A stretch of DNA of 64,000 bases, taken from Lenzites betulinus (Eukaryota; Basidiomycota; Agaricomycetes; Polyporales; Polyporaceae). Of this stretch, positions 34,876 to 46,825 are shown in pieces. How positions within the stretch are numbered: the first letter of the stretch is position 1; the number at the start of each line of letters is the position of its first letter. The translations under genes were made by a program, and so were the position numbers. The notes beneath the pieces were generated by a model. It searched no databases. It was given only the letters and a program-made list of their open reading frames with translations, and was not told the DNA's origin. The DNA lies in the NCBI GenBank assembly GCA_022264855.1, contig JABYQU010000002.1:248001-312000 (forward strand), written 5' to 3'.

Positions 34876-36961
34876 ATGCCTATGGCCTCTGACTACAGGC
34901 TCAAGACGCGTGTGTCGTCTCGTACGCTAGTCGTCGACTCGCAGCCGGAGTACGAGGAATGCTCCCCAAGTCCACCAGACGGCGCATCGGCTGTATGCGC
35001 AAAACTCGTCACTACTACTGGTGATGGGCACAGGGACTGTGAGCTCAACTGTCTCACTGGCCTTCAGTGGGGCGGAGTTGACCACCTTGAACAGCACTAC
35101 TGCTCAGCGTCGACAAGCCGCTTACCATTGGGCGGAATCCGACATGGTGTGTATAGTAGCTCGCGCATAGGGCATCAGTCTGATTCATACCAGCTCATAC
35201 GTAATTCCGGACTCCGTCGTGTCTGGTATACACTGCAAGCTATATGCGTGAGTAGCTGTACCACACTGTCTCCCACTTAATCACAACGAATGCACCGACG
35301 CAGTGTGCGGTCGAGTAACGGGGGCATAATCATCTCTTGCCATGTGAGTTGTTCATAAGATCAGTGCTATGCTCGTTGCGTCTGACATATGCATGCACAG
35401 GACTCCTCTACAAACGGATTACTCCTGAATGGTCACAAAATCCGCAAAACCTCGGTGCTCCTGATGGACGGGGACCTTCTCGAGCTACCCTCCTCACAGA
35501 GTAAGCTCCTGTATGCGCGCATATTTGTGGTTGGTACACTGAGGCCCCTCAGAGTTCGAGTGTTTTGTACTACACAAAGAACCTGAGCAGAAGGTCAACA
35601 TCTTTGACCCAACTCCACCTGCCCAGCCTGCGGTCAAGACGAAGGTTTGTGTCGTTCTGTCATAATCCCAGGAATGCGACTGATGTCTTTACAGAAAATC
35701 GATCGATACGTAGTCACCTCCCATTGTTTGGGAAGCGGAAGCTTTGCCACGGTACATCTAGCTATGGACACAACCGCATTCAAGCAAGTTGCATGCAAAT
35801 GCATCAAGCGTCGCTCGAGTGGCAAGCTGGACAAGATCAAGAAGGAGGTCGATATTCTGCTCAATCTTACTCACGTACGTTGTTTACGTCCATCTTTTCT
35901 ATGATCTCGGCTAAGAGTGTAATCAGCCGAATATCAACACTGTCCGTGCTGCGACGAACGACGACAGCTTCCTGTGGGTAAAATCTGTCCCGTTTAATGG
36001 GCATGCGCTGACGGCACCATCGAAGGTACATCTTCCTCGAGCTCTGCACAGGCGGAGATTTGTTCTCGTACATTGTCAGCCATCCAGACTCGCAGCTCTG
36101 TCAGGCAGAAGCGAAGTATATAATGTATCAACTCCTCAAAGGTCTCAAGTACCTCCACGACAAGTTAATATCCCATAGAGGTGTGTCGTGACATTATTAC
36201 ACTGCACTGTGCATATCTGATTGTTGTGCTCAGATCTTAAGGTATGTTTCTCGTCATAAAACTTCCCTCGTTCTTATTGACACTGTACAGCCCGAGAACA
36301 TCCTACTTCACGCACCAGGGCCGTATCCTCGCATTCAGATTGCCGACTTCGGCCTAGCGCGTCCGAAAGCATACCAAGAGACCTTCAACGTCTGTGGTAC
36401 AGTTTCTTACCTCCCGCCGGAGGGCGTCTTGGCTCTCGATAACAAGCATCTCGGATACGTTGGTATGCCCGCCGACTGCTGGAGCTCGGGAGTGATAATG
36501 TATATCATGCTAGCGTGGGTACCGTCAGTTTCTTGATCCGGCGCATTATTGACTAGAGCACGTAGTGGCTCACATCCGTTTGACTACGGAAAGGTGCCTG
36601 GCGAATCTGAAATATACTCGTACCAGCCATCGGCGCCGTACGACGACTCCCAGTATTCCCAGGAATCCGTCCAGACAGACCTACTTATCAAGCGCAGGAT
36701 AGTCCACGGAGACATCGAGTTTCCAAAGTATCATTGGGACAAGATGCCTCAAGGTGCGCTTACTGGCTTTCCAAGATTGAGAACCTGATCGCCGACTCTG
36801 CCTTGAATCCTTGCTCTGCAGCCCGGAACTTCTGCGGCGAGCTGCTGGTCTATGAGCCTCTGAGGCGTGCTACGGTGCAACAAGCTCTGAGACATACATG
36901 GTTCTCTGCGGAACTGCTGGACTTGGAACTCGCCTATCGCTCGAGGATCGGCTCTGGTTAA
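34876..36961 (+). CDS. FHA-domain checkpoint kinase, CHK2/RAD53/Cds1 type
   Basis: Thirteen exons (34876-35038, 35095-35146, 35194-35247, 35304-35343, 35401-35500, 35553-35644, 35695-35874, 35927-35973, 36026-36180, 36234-36241, 36291-36514, 36566-36753, 36822-36961) give 480 residues. An FHA domain spans roughly residues 55-140: GRNPT, VSGIHCKLYA and DSSTNGLLLNG. The kinase domain follows: glycine loop LGSGSFATV, ATP lysine in VACKCI, catalytic HRDLKPEN, DFG in IADFGLARP, then GTVSYLPPE. The HRDLKPEN motif is assembled from three exons, the middle one only 8 nt. FHA-kinases of this type bind phosphothreonine and relay DNA-damage checkpoints in the nucleus. With one FHA domain it resembles Cds1/Dun1/Chk2; which orthologue cannot be settled here. 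Confidence 0.9.
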
Positions 36962-37203
36962 CCCTTCAAGGCATCAAGCTTCAAGACTGGCCTGGAACCC
37001 TGACCTGAATTCCTCGACCTAACGCTCTAGCTCCTGTCTCTGCGCCTGTTATCTGCTCTGTTGTCCTGTCGGTCTCGCTGCGATCATTGCTCTCACATAC
37101 ACGTCTCCGTAATCCTGACATGTCCCCCGTTTATGTAACTCAAGCACACTGATACATTTTGTCATTGATACATTATTCGGACTTCCGGATTCCCCCCTCT
37201 CGT

Positions 37204-38547
37204 TCATGCCTTGAGGAAGTTCGCGTGGACTATGAGTGATGTCAGCCGCTGGTGCGTATATTTTGAAATGAACTGAACTTACAGTGAACGTGGTCCTCCC
37301 CAAAGGTCGAGATCTACACCGCGGTGGTCAGAATATGTCTAGACCCTTTTGCTAGAGGTATACGTACAAAGAAGTAGCTGTGATCATAACCCTCCTGCGC
37401 CCGCACGCGCACCTGGAACTCATCATACCCGGTGTCGCGCGCCGCCTTCAGGAAGTTCTCCGGCAACAGCTGGCCCTGCTTGTAGAAGTTGTCCCCAGTG
37501 CCCTACAACATCCGCCCCACATCAGCGCACGCTCCGTCTTGACCGCGAATCAAAACACGCACATAGTCAACGAGAATGTGCACCGGCTCCTTCCCGAGCC
37601 GCTTCACGAGCTCCGTCGCGTCGTACCGCTCGCGCGCCTCCTCGACGCCGCCCTGGAGGTAACCCGCGAACGCCTTCTGGCCCCACGCGCAGTTAACCGG
37701 GTTCGCGATCGGCGCGAACGCGGACACGGACCGGTACCGCTTCTCGCCCGAGAGCACCGAGTTCAGGTAGAAGGTGAGCGCGCCGTGCCCGCCCATCGAG
37801 TGCCCGAAGATCGACTGTCGCTTGAAGTCCTGTGGTCGCGCGCGGTGGTCAGCGGCGCCGCGCGAGCGGAGATGGGGATGTTTGGGGAGACGTACGATGG
37901 GGATCCCGGCGGCCTCGATCACCTGCGGGAGCTCGAGCGTGATGTGCGTGAGCATGTTGTAGTGCTTCGACCACTTCGGGTCCGTCGCGTTCAGGTAGAA
38001 GCCCGCGCCTGCGCCATGCGCCCGCGCGTTAGCGTGTGTCCCATGGTATGCACTATTCACGAGATCGTCCCGCTCGCGAGCGGGGATGTGGCGAATACGG
38101 AGTACGCACCGACGCCGAAGTCCCAGCTGTCCGTCTCGCCCTCGACGCCCGCGCCGCGCGGGGAGGTGTCCGGGAAGAGGATCGCGATGCCCTCCTTCGC
38201 CGCGGGGCCCAGGAAGTGACCCTTCTGTGCGCTGTGCGTCCGGTGAGCCGCACGCGATTGGTTGTGGAGGAAGAGAGGGGCTTACGCATTGTCCTCGGTG
38301 CAAGTGAGGCCGGAGAGGAACGTCAGGAGTGGGACCTTGCTCCCCTCGGAGGCGTTCCCTGGCAAGAAGAGGTTGAAGTTCGCGCTGAGCCCACCGAGCG
38401 CGGCAGACTGCACGAGAAGCGCAACAGGGAGAAGGAGCGAGGTCAGCGCTGCCAGTGTACCGCGAGACCCAGCGTGCGCACCTTAAACTTGTACTTGAAG
38501 AGCTGCCCGTCAAAGGCCTTGTTCACGGAAACCTGTTCGAGAGACAT
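37204..38547 (-). CDS. S-formylglutathione hydrolase (esterase D)
   Basis: Eight exons (38547-38482, 38407-38286, 38231-38110, 38008-37896, 37829-37563, 37502-37368, 37313-37283, 37229-37204) give 293 residues, the usual family length. The start is MSLEQVSVNKAFDG. Family marks are LTCTEDNAAQKGHF, DTSPRGAGVEGE, DSWDFGVGAGFYL, the nucleophile elbow GHSMGGHGALT and the C-terminal GYDHSYFFISTFGEDH with the catalytic His. The enzyme hydrolyses S-formylglutathione to formate and glutathione, the second step of glutathione-dependent formaldehyde detoxification, in the cytosol. Wood- and litter-decay fungi meet formaldehyde from lignin methoxyl groups (inference). No partner dehydrogenase lies nearby. 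Confidence 0.95.
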
Positions 38548-39088
38548 CGCGTCGTGTAGTATAACAGCAGTAAGTCCCAAAAGTCGTAAAGCAGAGTGGT
38601 GCTGGTCGTCGAGTGCGAAGGAGCGATCGATGAGAGGCCTCGGGCGTGCTCACGCTCCTGGATCCTGCAGCCACAGGTGACGACACCGCCCGCGCGCCGG
38701 GTGCCCGCACCCGCCTCTGGAGAGACTCGAGCTGTTTTCCACGGGACATCGCATGTGGGGCTGCCCATTGGTGTGCGGCCCCGTACCTGGTCCCATGGAC
38801 AGGGCATGGGACGTCCTTTCTCAGCGCCGCTATTCTGCGGAGCTCCGGTGCGCATTGGGGTCTCACGCGTCCGACTTTGCAAGTCAGTGATAACGGCGGC
38901 CTTGGACGAGAGAAGGCTATGGCGAATACGAAGGGTGGATGTCGCGCGTGAACTCGCCAAGGTACGAACATTAGTATTAACGTGGTAGAAGCCACATTAT
39001 ATACGCCGTGGTGCCCGGCGTGGGTGTATGGATACAGACTTCCTTCTTCTAAGTACCTTCCGTGTCGCAGCGCCGCTTGCAATGCATG
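38548..39088. other. Intergenic between lipase 3' end and esterase D start
   Basis: About 540 bp. It should contain the S-formylglutathione hydrolase promoter and the lipase terminator. Open frames here on both strands overlap each other and carry no family motif. Confidence 0.4.
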
Positions 39089-41595
39089 CTACCGCGCAGG
39101 CTGCTTCCCCTTGCCCTTGTCCGCGAGCTGCTCTTCAGAGGGAGTCCGCGCGCCCTTCTGCAAGCTATCCGCCATCTCCGCGCGCTGGCCTTCCCGCCTA
39201 ATCTCCTCGCGCTCCTCCCTCTCCGCGCTCGTTTCCCCATTCTCCGCTCTCCGCCCCGCGCCAGAGCCGTTGCCCGCTGCGTCTCGTGCCGCCGCGAGCC
39301 CCGTCTGCCCGTCGGGCACGGCGCCCTGCTGGCCCTCGACGACGCGCGCGAGGTGGTCCGCGATCCCGAGGTAGAACGACACCGGCTTGAACTTGATCTC
39401 TTGGCCCATGATTTCCGCCCACTTGTAGCGTGCGGTGTTCACCCAGCCCACGAGGTTCAGGTGGTTCACGCCTTCGAGCGTGCCGAGGTACGTGCCCTGT
39501 GCGGAATGCGCGTGTCAGTCAGGGAGCGAGGGCGACTATTGAAAGAAGGGTGATGGGGGACGTACCCAGCGCGCGGATGTGAGTGAGACGAGGCCGTCGT
39601 TCGGGCCCTCCTTCTCGAGCACGATGGAGTGTGGCCACCTGCAAGATTCCGTCAGCACGCCACCTTGCAACCCTAGACTCTTGAACCACTCACTTCCACG
39701 TATCAATCAAGCCGGGCTCATACACAGCGCCCCACGAGAAATACTGCACCCCGGACACGTCCGGTGTGTCCTCGTTGAAGCGGCGCATGTTCTCGATCGT
39801 GACGAACTCGAACGCCTTCCCGTCGCCGCCACCGTTCGGGAGCAGCGAGAGGAGCGAGAGCACGGACGGCATGCGCTCGCGCCCGACCGTCTCCAGGAAG
39901 TGGTCTGCAAAGGACGAGCCGCGGTGCGGCGTCGAGATTGTTGTGACCGAGAGCACCGAGAATGGCCGGTCCTTGAGGTGCGTTGTCAGGTAGCGGCAGT
40001 CGATCCCACCCTGTGGCGCCACAAAGTCAGCTTGCGCGTTACTTGAGAGGGAAAAATAGGTCCGGGGATAGAGGGGGAGGGGGAACGCACCATGCTGTGT
40101 CCTGTGGTGGGTCATCCTGGAGTCCGCATGAGCACGCCAGCGCGGACGGGAGGAGGGGCACGTACCGATGAGGTGGACCGCGCGCCCGGGGTACGTCTCC
40201 GCAATCTTCGCGCACAGCACCTTGGCGCGGTCGACGGGCGAACTTGTTGCAGGTACGCGTGTCATCAGCAGCTGCGTGCGGCAGTCAGCAAAAGCAAACT
40301 CCGCGGAGGGTGGGGGCGATGTGCCCACCTCGATGCCGTTGGCTTCGAATGCATCGCGGATGCCGCGCCAGTGGGTAACTTGCAGCGGTGCTATGGAAGG
40401 CCCGAGGTTGACTGTGTCGAATCCGAGGAGGCCGTGGCAGAACACGATGGGATTCTTGGGCGCAAGGTCTAGGAATCATGTTAGGGCGGCAGAGACATAC
40501 ACAGGACACTCGGACATATGACGGAGAAGCGGCGGGCATACATTTCTGCCTGATGTTCTCGCGCTCTTCCTTGGCGGTCTCCGCCTTGTCTGCTTCGCTG
40601 AGGAGCGGGTTAAGATTCTCCTTGCTCGAAGATTCATCCGCGGAAAACCAGCTTCGTATTGACGGCGGAAGCTGCGGGAAGTTGAATTGCGCGGGTGCGG
40701 AAGTGTGCACGCCTCGGCTACGCTGGGCTATTGAGCGTAGCGAGTCGAGGGACGAGCTGCTGGGGGGCGAACTGTTAAAATGAGCACGCGCAGGCGAGTG
40801 AGGCATAGGGAGTGGCACGGGCGTCGGGCTGAGGAGGAGGTCCATGTCCGCGCTGTCGTACTCCTTCTGCGGGAAGGGCTCCTCAAAGGGATCTGTGTAC
40901 CTTGGTGCAACGTAGGTTCCCGAGGGGGACCGGGTAAGGTAAGCGGTAGGCATGGTGGAGCGAGTGAGGTTAGAGAAATAAGACGGCCGGTGGAGGGCAG
41001 TGGGCAGTCTGGCAGCTTGTGGACGTGAGGGCATCCTGACATCCTCCGGGTGTGGCGTAGAATGGGCGTCCAAGATATGGGGGTCGTCTGTGAAAGCATC
41101 GGCAAGAGCGGAGAGCGCGGAAGAGGGTGTAGAGGGGTCCGATTGTGCAGGCGTATCGGGTTGGTTCCTTGACGGTGTGGACGGTCTGGATATCGCAGGA
41201 GAACTGGATGAAGAGGAGCCTGCTTTATCTGAGCGTTTGGTAGAGAACCAGCGGAGGACGGGGAGAGAGTGTTGGACGGATGCGCGCTTCTTGTCACGGG
41301 CAGCGGAATACTCGACTGCTGGCGAGGTGATGTTCATGGTGTCCGCACCCGAGTTTCTGAGAGAGCTGGATTGCTTTGAAGGGTGGCGGATGGGAGGTTT
41401 GGACGCAGTCGGTATATGAGCGCGAGGAGGCCGCATGTCAAGCTGGGATGACTGTGGCTGCGCCGAGTCTGCGGCGTTTGCATCCGTGGATGGGCCTGCG
41501 TCCGTGCCTCGCAGCGTGGCCGAGACGTCTGTTCTTGTCTGCGCGACGGTAGACTGGCAGAGGTCGTCGTTGGGAGCAGACCGTGCGCGTGCCAT
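39089..41595 (-). CDS. Alpha/beta-hydrolase lipase, triacylglycerol lipase type
   Basis: Seven exons (41595-40542, 40468-40329, 40271-40166, 40101-40091, 40010-39694, 39638-39566, 39496-39089) give 702 residues. The start is the first ATG of the frame (MARARSAPNDD). The first ~350 residues are Ser/Pro-rich and disordered with no signal peptide. The hydrolase part begins NPIVFCHGLLGFDTV (oxyanion region). The nucleophile elbow GHSMGG lies near residue 434, with its Ser encoded inside an 11-nt exon. An Asp/His region follows (GPNDGLVSLTSARWG, LEGVNHLNLVGW). This layout fits intracellular, possibly mitochondrial or lipid-droplet, triacylglycerol lipases related to Tgl2 (inference). The C-terminus is charged and low complexity. 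Confidence 0.85.
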
Positions 41596-44284
41596 CGCCA
41601 CTGGAGGAGAGGAGGGCTTGCGGTGACGGTGAGGTCACGCGTCGTCCCTGCGACCGCAATTAGCGCGTCCCTGTGGCGGTACACGCCCCGGCGCTTCTCT
41701 CCCGCTGACCTCACTCGTCTTACCCTCCCATCGTGCCAGACCTTTCGGTATCGCGGATGGAGTGCACAGGCTCACTGATATAGCGAGGAATATGGCTGTT
41801 ATGCACGTAGGATCTCGGTATGATTCTAATCTTGCGAGAAAGGCACAAGGTACCGTTCTTAATGAGGCTCAGTGTTAAGCTTCGAACCATCATGTCTACA
41901 ACGTTGATGTACGTGCGTATGTTCCTCGGCCCGTCGCTGTGAGGCCCGCACATAAATCCTGATCGATTGTTTAGACAGGCGAGAGTGCTATCAGTCTCCT
42001 CACGAACTTGGGCGGCCTTGACGTCAGCAGCTTCAAGAGCCTAGTCGGCCTCCAGTGGTCCGTCATCTCTGGTGTCGGTGCTGGCCAGTCTTCTTGCCAG
42101 GCTAGCCCCGTGTGTTGCACGACCAAGATGCGCGCCGACTCGCCAGAGCGTGGCGGAAACACTGAACAGCGCCGGAGCGCGTCTCGTTGCATTATGCATA
42201 ACGGGGAACAATACTAATATCAAGGGACGCGTCAAACCTGCAGGGTAGCGCGCCTACCTAGGCGGTTGACCTCCGCGACGGAGTCTCAGAGTAAGTGAGT
42301 GCTGCCTTCCACCTCCGCCACCATCGGATCCTCCTCGGTCTCCAGTTGAATTCCCGCGGCCGCCCTCCCGTCATCAGCGCTCAGCGTCTGCCTCGCCACT
42401 TCAGCGCTCACCGGCCCCGGTCCTTTTTTTGACACGGCAATATCGCTATAGTCCGCTACCGCGAGTAGGGTCTATACAGCCGTCAACGTAAGGTAAGAAA
42501 GATGGAGGCTAGAAACTGCAACAGCGACACCAGTACAAGTCACCGAGCGAATACTTACAGCCTGGACCGAGATCTGCAATGCACTGCTCCCCCCTTTCCA
42601 TTACTTGAAGTCCCCATCTCGGAAACAGACTCAACTGGGCCATCACAATGATTCACTTTCATAATCCCCTCAAGGACGTGCCCGATGGTAGACCGCTCTA
42701 GGTACGCAGGGCGCTCAAGATACTCATTTTGAAGTTCGAACGTCCGGCGTATCCATCACCGGTTCCCCTCCGGTACCTCACATAGAGTCTCAGCGCCCTT
42801 CTTAATCAGTCGGTATGTGATCCTTATGCCTCGGGAGTTGTTCGCTTCGTTGAATGTGATTCTTGGTACCCGGCAGGCATATTACATAGACACCGGCGAA
42901 GAGTCGAAATAATGGGCACCTTTCGACGACAACGGGCCACTGCGTGCCGTGGTATGTCTGTATCATCACTCATCGTAGTTGCTTATCCGACCGGGTGGCC
43001 TGCGGAGTGTGAAGGCGGCTCGTGCCCGGCGTTAAACAACCTCGCCTAAGTTCCATTTAGGCTGGTAGAACACCGTTTTTTTGCTGAAGAAAGCGCAGAC
43101 ATACCATGTACTGCTCGCAACGCACCGCAAGCTAAGAATATTTTTTTTTGGAAAAATCGTGGGGATTCATGGCGACCTCGGGGGATCGCCTTTTCACCAC
43201 CCCTATGCTGATGAGCTGCATTGCATTTACACCGCGAACATGCATTCAGAATGACGAGAACCTGGGTGGAGACTGTTGTCGGTAGTAACCAGCTCGCCAA
43301 GCCATTGCTCCGATCCCGAGCAGAAAGCGCTGAGCACGCTTCAAAGACCTCAGGATCGTCTCAGATCGTCGGAGGCTGACGAGGCCCCGACGCCGGCGGT
43401 TCAATCGGGAGTTGATAGCGGCTGAGGCGGTAGCTACTGTCTTGTAAGTCATAAGTAGTTAATACTAATCTCCTACTACATAGGTAAACACTGCTCTTGG
43501 GTGATCACGGTGGAAACGATCGGCAACACTGGAATCAAGGCGCGAGACCTGCGGGGTTCTCTCGCCCCTGAAACCACCGGTGCGTCAGACCGGAATGAGC
43601 TCAGCGATGACGATCCTCCCACAGCGATTAGTACGACCCGCGATGAGCTGCGAGGGTTCGCCGCCGGCTCGGACGCCGGAGCGAAACGAATCAAGATCAA
43701 TATGTGGTGCGGCCTGGCCTCTACCAGGGTGGTGCCATCTGGCCGTGGAAGAGTGTGCTTTTCAGCGTACCTGAGCGGCGCATTTGCGCAAATACCTTAA
43801 CGATGTACGCACCGATGCAAAATTGTGCGCAACCTTTACGAACGTCTCGAACAGAGAGAGCTGCTTATGTCGGCGCTTCGCATGCATGGGCGCTTAATCA
43901 AACACGATATTTCATTGGTTCACGCGTGCGTACTCCGAGCTCGCATAGACATAAGGTAAAATAAAGCTGTGAGTAGGAATACCAAACGGTATCCTGGAAA
44001 CTCCCGCGGCGAGGCTCTGGCGACGAAGTGTTTGCTATCATGCTATGTACATCGGTCCCGTAACCCTGTCTTAGGGTTTCCTGGTGCTTCGGGGCGGGCG
44101 CTTGAAATGGCGGTGTATTCGAGGATAGTCAAGCCGCCGGGAACTCGGAATCCATCCTCTTCGCCCATCTATCATTCACTGCGGCGTTCCCGCCTTCCTA
44201 ACATGCAGAAAGATACTAATACCCCTCACCTTCTTGCTCCCATGTCAGCCGGCCCTTTACCCACTATCCCTACCCGCCCCTCCC
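41596..44284. other. 2.7-kb gene-poor gap
   Basis: No gene recognised. The left end holds the lipase promoter, the right end the leader of the Kelch paralogue. In between are short frames without motifs and T-runs at about 43076-43082 and 43141-43149. One plus frame near 43501-43800 has no ATG start and no recognised domain. No terminal repeats or transposase motifs were seen, but a badly decayed transposon could not be excluded by eye. Confidence 0.4.
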
Positions 44285-46166
44285 ATGCTCTGGTGCGCCC
44301 CCCCGCTTGACATCCCCCGCCGCATCTCCCTCAAGAGGAGATTTCCCGACGTGCCCTCCTTTCGTAAAAAGGCAGACCTCTCCCGCGGCTACTCCAATGC
44401 CAGCGAACGGTAAGTGACAACTTGCTTCGGCAAAGCACCTTCGCTAATCGTATGCCGCTCAGGACCCTCGTACAAACTCAAGATACCAAGGGTTTCGTAT
44501 ATGATGGAATCCTCCTCATTGACACCCCCTGCCCCTCGCTACCACAAAAGGATTCCAAATTCGCTCCTTACTACATACCAAAACTCGAGTTCGAGTCGGA
44601 CGGTGCAGAGAAAACCGGGCTGCTTTCGGATACCGGACGCGACATCCCGCCACAACCAGAACCCTCCCAAAGTTCGCCCCCGCCCGTGTACACACCCGAA
44701 CTATCCCCCGAACCGGAGGAGGACGAGGAACCGACCCACCCCTGGTCCCGCCGCCGCCTCGCCTGCAGCGCGCAGGACGGCCCTCGTGCTCGCGCGCATG
44801 TCTTCCCGCGCTCCGACTTCTCGCTTTCCACCTCAGGCGCTGCGGCTTCGGGCCTCAACCTCTTTGGCGGTCTCGGTGATGACCATGCGCAGAACGACAC
44901 GTACTCTATCTCGGTACCCGACCTCACTGTGTCGCGCCTGTTTACCATGGGCGACGTACCCCGGACGCGCTTCGGGCACGGCAGCGCCTTTGCGGGGAGT
45001 GTTGTCATCGTCTGGGGCGGCGATACGGTATCAGCGTCTACCCATCAGCTGCGCGCCCGCGCAAAGTACGATAACGGGTTGTACTTCCTTAATCTCGGTA
45101 AGTGCCCCGATGTCGCGTTGTACAAATGTCGAAACGCCACTGACATTGTTGGTTGTTAATTTACGTTGTCCCGCCATCATCGCAACGCGTTCCCGCCGCG
45201 GTTCGTTCACACAGCTACGCGCGAGTGGACACGGGTCTTCGTCGACGGCGCCGCGCCAGCCGGACGGCTCGGGCACACGGTCGCCATGATCGGCCCACGG
45301 ATGTACATCTTCGGCGGGCACGCACAAGCCGAGTTCTTCAGCGACATCTGGTGCTTCGACCTGAGCACGCGTGCGTATCACTTCCCTGTAGCGTAATTGC
45401 GATGGCGCTGACAGATGCTGCATGGCCCGTCTTCGGCGCACAGTAATATCGAAGCCGGCATGGGAACTGGTCGACCCGCCGCGGGGGGCGCCACGGCCAT
45501 TCAGGCGCTCGGGCCATTCATGCGTCGTGTACAAGGATCAGCTCATCGTGTTCGGCGGAACGGACGGGCAGTACCACTACAACGACATCTGGTCATTCGA
45601 TACACGCACCCACACGTGGTCCGAGTTCTGGGTGTCGGGCTACGTGCCGTCGCCGCGCGAGGGCCACGGCGCGGCGATTATCGACGACACCATGTATGTC
45701 TTTGGCGGCCGCGGGGTTGACGGCGCAAACATCGGCGAGCTCGTTGCGTTCCGGATATCTCGTAAGTATCCCCCTGCGAATATGTCGGTGTGTGAGCTTG
45801 TGAGGCTGATGGGGCTGTTTTGTAGAGCAGCGATGGTACACCTTCCAGCATATGGGTCCGGAGCCCGCGCCGCGCTCTGGACACGGCATGCTCGCCGTGG
45901 GTACTAAGGTGTACGTTTTCGGCGGCGTGAGTGAGGACGACCTGGACGACTCGGGCAAGGATGCAAACGTTGCGTACATCCTGGACACCGGTAAGTGTCT
46001 ATCTTTCTTCCGCTGCGGTCGGCTTCAAGTCGTTGTCTCGCTTTCCGTCGCATGCCCATCATATTCGAGAATGGTCGCTAACATCAATCGGGCAGATATG
46101 ATTAAATACCCAAAGCCAAAGCGACCGCTCCCACCGACCCCGCACAAGCTGGCACCTTTGCGGTGA
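44285..46166 (+). CDS. Short Kelch-repeat protein, paralogue of the Tea1-like gene without coiled coil
   Basis: Six exons (44285-44409, 44463-45097, 45215-45370, 45444-45761, 45826-45990, 46096-46166) give 489 residues. The N-terminus (MLWCAPPLDIPRRISLKRRF) is unlike Tea1. From THPWSRRRL onward it follows the Tea1-like protein blade by blade: [97 protein letters not shown]. Four introns sit at the same codon and phase as in the 24120-28963 gene. It stops after DMIKYPKPKRPLPPTP, exactly where the larger protein enters its linker, so it is a propeller-only form. It may bind Tea1 partners without the dimerising tail (inference). Confidence 0.85.
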
Positions 46167-46825
46167 CCTCACTGTTCGTTTCGTATCATGTGGCTGGCCT
46201 CCCCCCGCACTGTGTGCTATCTTTCACGAAGTCAATCTGGGCGACTCACTTTACTCTTTCCCCCTGGGCTATTCCGCATATCCTACTCCCCTCGGACTCT
46301 TTCGCACACTTATTCGGAGCTGGCTCATCACCATCCCACCTCTCCCCTCCCACACCCACGCCCGACCCCTTGTCGCTAACTTATTGTCTTCGTCTGCATT
46401 CTTTTCCCGTCCTTCCTTTCTCACTCTCGATGCTCATTGTAACATGCACTCTCCACGCACCTTTCACCACCTCCTCGTCCGGAACCCTACCAGCGTGACG
46501 CGGGAGGCTACATCAGTTAACACAGTCAAATGTACAATATGGTTCGTGTCCCCCATGTGTTGTTGCTCAGTACGTACTGCTAGATATCGCTCGTTTGCTT
46601 TCTTACGCTGGTTCGGATCAAATGGAATCAAATACCCGAATATAGTCATTACTCTCATGTCACCAATCCGTCCCTGAAGGCTTTTACTTACGACTCGTTG
46701 GTCGGAGGTCCTACCTAGAACTAGGATGGGCGCACATTGAGAAAAGAGGAAATCCATTTTACGAGATAGACGCATGTACATCGGGCGATACTGATACTAC
46801 TCACACGCCCAGGGAAAAGGGGAGC
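46167..46825. other. Convergent 3' intergenic region
   Basis: About 660 bp between the stop codons of the Kelch paralogue (plus) and the GH5 gene (minus). Pyrimidine-rich from 46180 to 46450. No coding signal beyond short frames; it should contain both polyadenylation regions. Confidence 0.4.

Noticed and set aside
37380..38219. 279-residue plus-strand frame
   Set aside because: Antisense to exons of S-formylglutathione hydrolase, whose spliced product matches its family end to end.
43501..43800. 99-residue plus-strand frame in the gene-poor gap
   Set aside because: Begins with GTG rather than ATG and has no recognisable motif or splice partners.
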